The position numbers and the translations under genes are program-made. A DNA stretch of 64,000 nucleotides, taken from the NCBI RefSeq assembly GCF_026626665.1, contig NZ_JAPNKE010000002.1:3945168-4009167 (forward strand). Reading direction: 5' to 3'. Shown piece by piece: positions 27,779 to 36,521 of this stretch. The notes under the pieces are model-generated. The model saw nothing but the letters and a program-made list of their open reading frames with translations. It did not search any database and was not told the DNA's origin. Source of the DNA: Nannocystis pusilla. GTDB taxonomy: Bacteria > Myxococcota_A > Polyangia > Nannocystales > Nannocystaceae. Numbering within the stretch: the first letter of the stretch is position 1; each line of letters begins with the position of its first letter.

Positions 27779-29150
27779 TCACGACCGCTCCCGCGGGGCG
27801 TCCAGCGCGACGATCACCTCGACCTCCGGGGTCATCGGCATCATGTCGATCGCCAGGGCCGAGGCGGCGCGGTGGCCCGCCTCGAGCATCGGCTCGAGGT
27901 CGCGGGCCAGGGTCGCCGGGTCGCAGGCGACGAACACGGTGCGCCCGCTGGCCACCCGCGCCAGCGCCCGCGCCCCGTGCAGGCCGAGGCCGGAGCGCGG
28001 CGGGTCGAGCACCACCCGATCGAAGCTGCGGCCCTCGGCGGCGTAGCGGTTCAGCGCCCGCGTCGCGTCGAGCCGGCGCACCTCGACCTTCGCCTGCCGG
28101 CTCGCCAGGGCCTTCTTGGCCAGGCGCAGCAGCGCCGACGCCGAGCCGCGGTCCTCCTCGACCGCCACCACCTCGGCCGCCTCGCGGGCCAGCGCGGGTG
28201 AAGTTGCCGCCGCCGGCGAACAGCTCGAGCACCTGGCCGCCGCGCGCGTCGGCCAGCGCCACCACGCGCTCGACCAGGGCCCGGTTCTGGGCCGCCTGGG
28301 CCTGCGCGAACTCGAAGGGACCTGTCGGAATGGCCATGTCCTCGGGGCCAGCATCGGCCAGGGCCAGGCGCCCGCGCCCGACCACCAGCTCGCGCCGGCC
28401 GCCGCGCGCGACCACGCCGACGATCACGTTGTCGAGCGCCTCCGCGAGCGCCGCCCGCAGGCCGGCCTCGTCGGCGTCGCCCTCGCGCGGCGCGAGCCCG
28501 GGGATCCCGACCACCACCGCGGCCCCGTCGGACAGCAGGTGGACCTCGCCGCGCCGCAGCTGCCGCAGCACCTGCGCGAAACCTCCGGCGCCGCCGGCCA
28601 GCGCGGACAGCCGCGCCAGCGCGTGGTTCAGCGGGGCGTCGAACACCGGGCAGTGCGCCAGCGCCAGCACCTCGTGCGAGTGCCGGCGGTGCAGCCCGAG
28701 CCGCAGCTCGTCGCCGACCCGCTCGACGTGCAGGCGGGCCCGCCGGCGGTAGCCGAGCGCGCGCGGGCTGGCCAGCGCGTGCGGCACCGCGATCCCGAGC
28801 CGGCGCAGCGCGCCCTCGGCGATCTGGCGCTTGAGCTCGGCCTGCGCGGCCGCCCGCGCGTGCTGCAGGCCGCAGCCGCCGCACACGCCCTCGACCGGGC
28901 ACGGCGGGCTCACGCGGTCGGGGCTGGCGGTCAGCACCTGCAAGGTCCGCCCGCGGATCATCCGCCGGCGCTCCTCCGACCTGACCGCGAGGACATGTTC
29001 TCCGGGCAATGCCCCTTCGACCAGCCATGTGCGCGTGTCGGCGCCGTCGCCGACGGCCCGGCCCACGCCCTCGCCGCCGTGGGCGATCCCGCGGACCTCG
29101 ACGCGCTCGCCGGCCGCGGCCTCCGTGGCCTCGGTCGCTTCCGTCTTCAT
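27779..29150 (-). CDS. rlmD: 23S rRNA (uracil-C5)-methyltransferase, RumA/RlmD family (frameshifted)
   Basis: About 457 residues. Order: TRAM-like beta domain (ERVEVRGIAHGGEGVGRAV), 4Fe-4S cysteines (CPVEGVCGGCGLQH and AHCPVF), then a Rossmann SAM domain (VLELFAGGGNFT), DPPRSGL and the catalytic Cys loop (VFVACDPATLARDL). It methylates C5 of a uridine in 23S rRNA; RlmD (U1939) is the best fit because of the iron-sulfur cluster, but RlmC cannot be excluded. A single-base shift lies at about 28199. ATG 29150 is chosen; the frame also runs on upstream to 29225 without a stop into the membrane protein. A hairpin (28321-28352) in frame encodes AGPEDMAIPTGP, just before the FxFxQ element. Confidence 0.88.
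28321..28352. repeat. 14-bp hairpin family, three nodes inside a CDS
   Basis: CCTG 28321, CATG 28335 and CAGC 28349 within the rRNA methyltransferase gene. Confidence 0.75.
28980..29025. repeat. 14-bp hairpin family, four nodes inside a CDS
   Basis: CCTG 28980, CATG 28994, AATG 29008 and CAGC 29022, within the TRAM-domain region of the rRNA methyltransferase gene. Confidence 0.7.
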
Positions 29151-29745
29151 CACTTCTTCTTTGGTCTCTTCGGCGTTGACGTCGATGACGCGGTCGCGGG
29201 CCGGACGCTGCTTGCCGTCGCCCACCTGCGCGAACGGGAAGCTGCCGAAGCCCGCTGCCGCCGCCTGCCGGAGGCCCGCCCGGACCGCCGCGGCCCTGCT
29301 GCTGCGCCGCCTGCTGGGCCTGCTGCATCGCCTGCATCGCCGCCTGCAGGTTGGCCAGCGGCCCGGTCGCCTTGGGCTTGGGCGCGAACTGGGCCAGCAG
29401 CGCGAACCCGAGGGCCCCGAGGCCGAGGATGTAGACCGTCGGGTCGGACCCGCGGGACACGCCGCAGGCCACCGCGCCGAGCCAGAAGAAGAACAGCACG
29501 ATGGCGAAGCAGCCGGCCCCGCGAGCCAGGCCGAACAGGCCGAGGATCGCCACCGCGCCGCCGCCCACCATCACCAGCGTGGGCAGGTACGGCGGCGGGC
29601 CGTTGAGGAACAGGCCGACGATGGTGACCACCGCGCCGACGAGGAACAGCGAGAAGCGCCGCTGCATCTCCTTCTTCATCAGGCTCATCGCGTCGGGCGG
29701 GAGCTTGCTGAGGTCGAAGGGCATCTGGGGCGGGACTTGAGCCAT
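29151..29745 (-). CDS. small integral membrane protein with Gln/Ala-rich tail (C-terminus unresolved)
   Basis: From ATG 29745: a ~30-residue soluble head (FDLSKLPPDAMSLMKKEMQRR), three or four transmembrane helices (LFLVGAVVTIVGLFL, TLVMVGGGAVAILGLFGLA, FAIVLFFFWLGAVACGV, VYILGLGALGFALLAQF), then AAMQAMQQAQQAAQQQ and a Gly/Pro-rich stretch. A shift near 29255 brings in FGSFPFAQVGDGKQRPARDRVIDVNAEETKEE, which looks like its natural tail. That frame continues straight into the methyltransferase with no stop, so the true end is unclear (around 29150). Function unknown; similar small membrane proteins with VIDVE-type ends are common in myxobacteria. Confidence 0.6.
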
Positions 29746-29837
29746 GGTCGTGTGCGGGGGTGCAGCAGCGGTTTGCAGCAGCGGGTTACGGCGGCGGGTT
29801 GCGGCGGCCTTCTGGCTGCGTCCTCAGCGTAGCAGCG

Positions 29838-31004
29838 CTAGCCGGCGGTGCGAGCGAAGCGGCGAGCGATCTCACGGCTGATGACGATGCGCTGGATCTC
29901 GCTGGTGCCCTCGAAGATGCGAGTCACGCGGACGTCGCGGAGGTAGCGCTCGACCGGGAACTCGCGGGTGTAGCCGAAGCCGCCGAGCACCTGCACGGCC
30001 CGGTCGCACGCCGCCCAGCCGCGCTCGCTGGCCGCCAGCTTGGCCATCGACGCCTCCTGCGTGAACGGCCGACCCTGCTCTTTGAGCCAGGCGGCCCGCA
30101 AAGTGAGGAGCCGGGCCGCCTCGAGCTCGGTGGCGCTGTCGGCGAGCATCCACTGGATCGCCTGGTAGTCGGCGATCGGGTGGCCGAACTGCTGGCGCTC
30201 GAGCGCGTAGCCGCGGGCGAAGTCGGTGGCGGCCAGGCCGCAGCCGAGCGCCAGCCCGGCGATGCCGATCCGCCCGCCGTCGAGCGCCATCATCGCCACG
30301 CGGAAGCCCTTGCCCTCCTCGCCGAGCAGCGCCTCGGGGCCGAGCTCGACGTCGTTGAACTCGAGCGGCGTGGTGGTGCTCGCGTGCTGGCCGGTCTTGT
30401 GCTCCGGCTTGCCGCGGACCAGGCCCGGCGCGTCGCCGCGGACCACGAACGCCGAGATGCCCTGCGAGCCCGGGGCGTCGCTGGTGCGCGCCCACACCAC
30501 GAACAGGCCGGCGTCGGTACCGCTCGTGATCCACAGCTTCTGCCCGCTCAGGACATAGCCGCCGCGGCCGTTCGCCACGGCGCGCGTGCGCATCCCGGCC
30601 GGGTCGCTGCCGGCGCCGGCCTCGGACAGGGCGAAGCCGCCGACCACGTACTCGCCGGAGCACAGCCGCGGCACGTGCTCCTGCTGCTGCTCGGGCGTGC
30701 CGAACTTGGTGACGACCTCGGCGACCATGTTGCTGACGGTCATCGCCACCGTCGTGCCGGCGCACGCCTTGGCCAGCTTGATCACCGCCAGCGCGTAGGC
30801 CACCGCCCCGGCCTCGACCCCGCCCAGCCGCTCCGGCACGTTGATGCCGAGGAGGCCCAGCGACGCCGCCTCGGCCAGGCTGTCGCGCGGGAACCCGCCG
30901 GCGACGTCGAGCTCGGCCGCCCGCGGCGCCAGCGTGCGCGCCGCGAACTGCCGCGCCGTGCTGACGATGAGCTCCTGATCCTCGGTCGGGGTGAAGTCGT
31001 ACAT
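29838..31004 (-). CDS. acyl-CoA dehydrogenase
   Basis: 388 residues from ATG 31004, full length. It oxidises acyl-CoA to trans-2-enoyl-CoA using FAD, passing electrons to ETF. Visible: FAD/substrate segment ALSEAGAGSDPAGMRTRA, the WITSGTDAG flavin strand, LLGEEGKGFRVAMMALDGGRIGIAGLALG, QFGHPIADYQAIQWMLAD, and the C-terminal signature VTRIFEGTSEIQRIVISR containing the catalytic Glu typical of short/medium-chain enzymes. Same strand as the beta-oxidation run that begins with the thiolase, separated by a hairpin array and a small lipoprotein. The motifs and length leave little doubt. Confidence 0.93.
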   Translation of the reverse strand: MYDFTPTEDQELIVSTARQFAARTLAPRAAELDVAGGFPRDSLAEAASLGLLGINVPERLGGVEAGAVAYALAVIKLAKACAGTTVAMTVSNMVAEVVTKFGTPEQQQEHVPRLCSGEYVVGGFALSEAGAGSDPAGMRTRAVANGRGGYVLSGQKLWITSGTDAGLFVVWARTSDAPGSQGISAFVVRGDAPGLVRGKPEHKTGQHASTTTPLEFNDVELGPEALLGEEGKGFRVAMMALDGGRIGIAGLALGCGLAATDFARGYALERQQFGHPIADYQAIQWMLADSATELEAARLLTLRAAWLKEQGRPFTQEASMAKLAASERGWAACDRAVQVLGGFGYTREFPVERYLRDVRVTRIFEGTSEIQRIVISREIARRFARTAG

Positions 31005-31021
31005 GGTGTCGCAGAGAAGAA

Positions 31022-31095
31022 CATGCCCCCAGGGGCATGGCTGAAGGGACATTACCGAACGTACATGTCCCTTCGGGCCTGCCCCTTCAGGCAGA
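31022..31095. repeat. 14-bp hairpin family array, six nodes
   Basis: CATG 31022 and 31036, CATT 31050, CATG 31064, CCTG 31078, CAG 31092. It fills the gap between the lipoprotein stop (31101) and the acyl-CoA dehydrogenase start (31004), so it would be in the dehydrogenase leader RNA. Confidence 0.93.
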
Positions 31096-31100
31096 CGCGC

Positions 31101-31644
31101 TCAGTAGGCCTCGCCGACCTTGCCGGTGTACGTGTAGACGTACTCGACCTCGGGCGCCGGGTCGAACTCCCACTTGAAGGCCGACTCCTCGACGCAGGGG
31201 GCGAACAGCTTGGCCTCGCGCGGCTTGAACTTGTCCTTCGGCACGCCCTTGGGCGGCCGGCGCTCCTTGATGTCGATCGTCGGGATGTTGACCTTGGTGA
31301 CCTTGCCGCTGGTGGCGATGGTGACCTCGGCCGAGAAGGTGCCGGCGATCCAGCGGTTCTCGTAGGCCTCCATGTCCTTCTGCAGGCAGCGGCCGAAGTC
31401 GCGCTCGTACACGCTCTCCATGGTGTCCTGGATCGACGCCAGGGTCTTCGGCGAGACGGACGCCTGCGTGGTGCGGTCGTACTCGTCGAGGCCCTCCTCG
31501 GACTTCACCATGTCCTTGTCGTACTCCGTCTTGGTGTACTCCGCGTACATGGCGTCCTCGTTGTTGTCCATCTTGTTGAGGTGGCGCTTGGCGCACCCGG
31601 ACGGCGACGGCGGCGGCGAGCAGGATCACGGTCGTGGTTCGCAT
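31101..31644 (-). CDS. AgmX/PglI C-terminal-like lipoprotein (frameshifted near start)
   Basis: About 181 residues. From ATG 31644 the signal peptide reads MRTTTVILLAAAVAV; a one-base shift at about 31598 then gives the lipobox SGCAKRHLNK and the rest of the protein (MDNNEDAMYAEYTK...). The mature domain has IQDTMESVYERDFGRCLQKDMEAYENRWIAGTFSAEVTIATSGKVTKVNI and a second Cys (FAPCVEESAFKWEFDPAPEVEYVYTYT). Two conserved cysteines with a G-x-V-x-x-V strand are the pattern of the AgmX/PglI C-terminal domain seen in myxobacterial gliding-associated and many other lipoproteins. Specific function unknown. It sits between two acyl-CoA dehydrogenase genes, which seem unrelated to it. Confidence 0.65.
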
Positions 31645-31735
31645 GATGGTTCCTCTGGAGGGCTCGTGCCGGCGCTGCGCCCGGCCAGCCTGGGCATCCG
31701 GGGCATGATAGCGCGCCCGCGGCCGGCGGTCACCG

Positions 31736-32881
<1,146 letters not shown>

Positions 32882-32904
32882 CGCGGTCTCCGATTCCTTC
32901 TCGT

Positions 32905-33697
32905 TCACTCGCCCTTGAACTCGGGCTTGCGCTTGCCGAGGAAGGCCGCCATGCCCTCCTTGGTCGGCGGTGGCGAACAGGCCGGCGAACGCCTCGATCT
33001 CGAGCGCGTTGGCCTGCGCGAGCGGCAGGCCGGCGCCGGCGTGCAGCACCCGCTTGGCCTCGGCGACCGCCACGGGGCCCATGTCGGCGATCTTCCTGGC
33101 GGTGGCGATCGTCGCCGGCAGCAGCTTGGCGGCCGGCAGCACGCGGTTGGCGAGGCCGATCCGCAGCGCCTCGGCGGCGTCGATGGTGTCGCCGGTGAGG
33201 CACAGCTCGAGCGCGCGGGCCAGGCCGACGCGCCGCGCCAGCCGCTGGGTCCCGCCGAAGCCGGGGATCACGCCGAGCTTGACCTCGGGCTGGCCGAACT
33301 TGGCGTTCTCGGCCGCGTAGATGAAGTCGCAGGCGAGCGCCAGCTCGCAGCCGCCGCCGAGCGCGAAGCCGCCCACGGCCGCGATCGTCGGGATCGGCAG
33401 GCCCGCCAGCGCCTCGCCGACGCCGTGGCCGGCGCGGGCGAACTCGCGGGCTGTCCCTTCGGACATGTCGGCCATGGCCGCGATGTCGGCCCCGGCGACG
33501 AACGACTTCTCGCCGGCGCCGGTCAGCACCAGCGCCCGCACCTGGCCCGCGCGGGCCGCGGCGGCGGTGTCGTCGAGCACCTGCGCCAGCCCGGCGATCA
33601 CCTCGGGGTTGAGGGCGTTGAGCGCCTTGGGCCGGCTGATGGTGACGACGCGGACGCGGGCGTCGTCGCTGACGAGCAGGGTGTCGGTGCCGAGCAT
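32905..33697 (-). CDS. enoyl-CoA hydratase / crotonase (C-terminal frameshift)
   Basis: About 263 residues from ATG 33697, with AAGGAAG 8 bases upstream. The crotonase fold is clear: SRPKALNALNPEVIAGL, the oxyanion-hole segment KSFVAGADIAAMADM, and GGGCELALACDFIYAAENAKFGQPEVKLGVIPGFGGTQRL with the two catalytic Glu positions. The last ~22 residues (KEGMAAFLGKRKPEFKGE, the normal crotonase ending) are in another frame; the shift is at about 32968. It hydrates trans-2-enoyl-CoA to 3-hydroxyacyl-CoA between the two flanking enzymes of the cluster. A hairpin (33450-33467) in frame encodes MSEGTA. Confidence 0.92.
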
Positions 33698-33701
33698 CGG
33701 C

Positions 33702-34596
33702 TTACTTCCTTGCTCGAGTAGTCGTAGAAGCCGCGCCCGGTCTTGCGCCCGTGCCAGCCGGCCGCCACGTGCATGCGCAGGATGTTGGCCGCGCGGTACT
33801 TGTCGTCGCCGAGCTCGCGGTGGAGCACGTCGGCGATCGCCAGGCAGGTGTCGAGGCCGATCAGGTCGGCCAGCTCGAGCGGGCCCATCGGGTGATTGAG
33901 GCCCAGCTTGGCGCCGGTGTCGATGTCCTCGGGCGTGCCGAGGCCCTCCTGCAGCGCGAAGCAGGCCTCGTTGATCAGCGGGATCAGCACGCGGTTGACG
34001 AGGAAGCCCGGGCAGTCCTTGCTGGTGATCGTCGTCTTGCCGAGCTTCTGCGCCAGCGTGACCGTCGCGCCGTAGATCGCGTCGGACGTCTGCAGGCCGC
34101 GGATGATCTCGACCAGCTTCATCAGCGGGACCGGGTTCATGAAGTGCATGCCGACCACGCGGCCCGGCCGCTTGGTCTGGGCCGCCAGCAGGGTGATGCT
34201 GATCGAGCTGGTGTTGGTCGCCAGCACCGCGTTGTCGCCGAGGGCCGCGTCGAGCTCGCGGAACAGCTTCTTCTTGAGCTCGATGTTCTCGGTGGCCGCC
34301 TCGACCGCGAAGTCCGACGGGGCCAGGCCCGCCGCGCCGACCACCGCGGTGATCCGCTCGACGATCGCGGCCCGCTCGGCCTCCTGCAGCTTGCCCTTCT
34401 CGACCAGGCGGCCGAGCTGCTTTGCGATCCCGGCCTTGCCGGCGTCGGCGCGGGCCTGGTCGACGTCGGCCAGGAGCACCCGGTAGCCGGCCTGGGCCGC
34501 CACCTGAGCGATGCCCGCCCCCATCTGTCCTGCGCCCAGCACGCCGATCGTGCGGACGCTCGCGAGGATCTCGTCTGCGCTAGTCCCTTGGGTCAT
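33702..34596 (-). CDS. 3-hydroxyacyl/3-hydroxybutyryl-CoA dehydrogenase
   Basis: About 297 residues from ATG 34596. NAD-binding Rossmann motif GVLGAGQMGAGIAQVAAQAG near the start, NTSSISIT, the catalytic His region GMHFMNPVPLMKLVEIIRG, KDCPGFLVNRVLIPLINEA, and the terminal GLDTCLAIADVLHRELGDDKYRAANILRMHVAAGWHGRKTGRGFYDYSSK. The frame then runs on; the natural stop appears one base out of frame at 33702, so a small indel near 33708 is likely. The enoyl-CoA hydratase ATG is 5 bp upstream of that stop position, giving a tight junction. It oxidises 3-hydroxyacyl-CoA to 3-ketoacyl-CoA. Its start codon lies in a hairpin-family node (CATG 34594). Confidence 0.93.
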
Positions 34597-34639
34597 GTCC
34601 GATCTCCGGTGTGCTTGCTTTCATGTCCGAAAGTTCAGG
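34580..34639. repeat. 14-bp hairpin family array at a gene junction, five nodes
   Basis: CTAG 34580, CATG 34594, GGTG 34608 (degenerate), CATG 34622 and CAGG 34636. It spans the whole 38-bp gap between the thiolase stop and the hydroxyacyl-CoA dehydrogenase start, overlapping both genes. Confidence 0.8.
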
Positions 34640-35814
34640 CGGTCCGCTCGACCATCAGCGCCACGGCCTCGCCGCCGCCGAGGCACAGCGACGCGACGCC
34701 GCGGCGCTTGCCCTCCTGCTTGAGCGCGTGGACCAGCGTGACGAGCACGCGGGCGCCGGAGCAGCCGATCGGGTGGCCGAGGGCGATGGCGCCGCCGCGG
34801 ACGTTGAGGCGCTCGTGCGGGATGCCGAGCTTGTCGCCGTTGGCCAGGGCGACCACCGCGAAGGCCTCGTTGATCTCCCACAGGTCGACCTCTTCGACCT
34901 TCTTGCCGGTCTTCGCCAGCAGCCGCTCGATCGCGCCGGTCGGGGCCGTGGTGAACCACTCGGGCGCCTGGGCGAAGCCGGCGTCGCCGACGATGGTGGC
35001 CAGCGGGGTGATGCCGCGCTTGTCGGCCTCGGCGCGCGACATGACGACCAGGGCGGCCGCGCCGTCGTTGATGGTCGAGGCGTTGCCGGCCGTGATCGTG
35101 CCGTTCTTGTCGAACGCGGGGCGCAGGCCGGGCAGCTTCTCGATGTCGCCCTTGAACGGCTGCTCGTCCTCGCTGACGGTGACGGCGCCCTTCTTGCCGG
35201 GCACCTCGACGGGCGCGATCTCCTCGCGGAACAGGCCGGCCTTCACGGCCGCCTGGGCCCGGCGGAGCTCTCCGCCGCGTAGCTGTCCTGGCGCTCCCGC
35301 GGGATCGCGCACTCACGGGCGCACAGCTCGCCGGCCATGCCCATGTGGAAGTTCTTGTACGGGTCCCACAGGCCGTCGTGGATCATGCCGTCGACGAGGG
35401 TGCCGTTGCCGAGGCGGTAGCCGGCGCGGGCCTGCGGCAGCAGGTACGGCACGTTGGACATGCTCTCGATGCCGCCGGCGACCACGATCTCGGCGTCGCC
35501 GGCGCGGATCGCCTGGGCCGCGAGCATGACGGCCTTGAGGCCGGAGCCGCAGACCTTGTTGATGGTGATGCAGCCGACGTGGTCGGGCACACCGGCGCCG
35601 CGGCTGGCCTGGCGGGCGGGCGCCTGGCCCTGGCCGGCCGGCAGCACGCAGCCGAGGATCACGTCCTCGACGTCCTTGCCGTCGACGCCGGCCCGCTGGA
35701 GCGCCGCGCGGACGGCGACACTGCCGAGCTGGTGGGCGGCGAGCGGCGCGAGCGCCCCTGAAACGCGCCGATGGGGGTGCGAGCAGCGCTGGCGATCACG
35801 ACTTCCCGGGCCAT
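34635..35814 (-). CDS. acetyl-CoA C-acyltransferase (thiolase), two frameshifts
   Basis: About 393 residues from ATG 35814, which has AAGGAG upstream. Three segments join at about 35757 (MAREVVIASAARTPIGAFQG to APLAAHQLGSV) and 35272 (ERQDSYAAES to RAQAAVKAGLF). All three catalytic elements are present: nucleophile Cys in INKVCGSGLKAVML, His in GGAIALGHPIGCSGARVL, and the second Cys in GVASLCLGGGEA. First gene of the minus-strand thiolase-HBD-crotonase-ACD operon; it condenses or cleaves acetoacetyl/3-ketoacyl-CoA. The set could run either as beta-oxidation or, toward butyryl-CoA, as a C4 synthesis route; no ETF gene is present to decide. Confidence 0.93.
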
Positions 35815-36041
35815 CACGAAACTCCTTTGCGCAGCCTGCGAACCGGCGGGGCGCGCGGCGGCGGAATCGTCGTCGCGGCGCCGGATGGTTCGCCAGGTCG
35901 GCTTAGCACGCGGGGACGCAAGATCTGAAGCCCTGGAGCCGGCAGGGCCCGCGACGCGACCTTTGCGCTGACTCACTGCGCTGGCGCATCTGCGGCGTGC
36001 CGCGAAAATTTCCGCGGGAGCGTCGAGGGCGAAGCTTGCGG

Positions 36042-36070
36042 TTGACGATGACCGTTCAAATCGGGTACCC
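36042..36070 (+). promoter_or_regulatory. possible tRNA promoter
   Basis: TTGACG at 36042-36047 is a good -35 element. At a 17-bp spacing the -10 position reads GTACCC, which is poor. Distance to the tRNA (39 bp from the -35) is suitable. Confidence 0.3.
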
Positions 36071-36085
36071 ACGTGCGCCCTCGAT

Positions 36086-36159
<74 letters not shown>

Positions 36160-36162
36160 CCC

Positions 36163-36194
36163 AAGCCCGCCCCTCCCGGCGGGCTTGTTTTTTT
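36163..36194 (+). terminator. intrinsic terminator of the tRNA
   Basis: AAGCCCGCC at 36163-36171 pairs with GGCGGGCTT at 36178-36186 around a 6-base loop, followed by a run of seven T (36188-36194). Confidence 0.92.
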
Positions 36195-36521
36195 AATCGA
36201 TCGCGGGATGACCTGGCCCCAGGGACAGGCGCGGCGCGGACCTCGGTGCGGGCTGCGCCGAGGCAGCGGCCGCAGGTGCGGGCAGTCGTCGCAGGCGCGC
36301 CTGGGTGGCCTTTGGGACATGTGGCCGCTCACGTCGAGCGTCCTCCTGCTCGCGTGGCGCGCAAGATGGCCTTTCGGACAGGTGCTCCGGAGCGCCGGAG
36401 ACGCGCCGCGCGGACGGCCTTCAGGCAGACCGCAAGTGACGCACCGCCAAGCCGTGCAGGGACACGGCGCCCCTGCCCTGCGTGACGGCGAGCCTCGGCG
36501 ACCGCGCCAGGCCGAGGGAGC
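36195..36521. other. 327-bp intergenic region
   Basis: Between the tRNA terminator and the end of the minus-strand kinase gene. Contains one perfect 14-bp-family hairpin (CCTG 36212 to CAGG 36226). No gene recognised. Confidence 0.35.

Noticed and set aside
26205..29225. A ~1,000-residue minus-strand fusion of methyltransferase and polymerase delta
   Set aside because: The middle part is not protein-like; it results from two genes with indels sharing a frame by chance.
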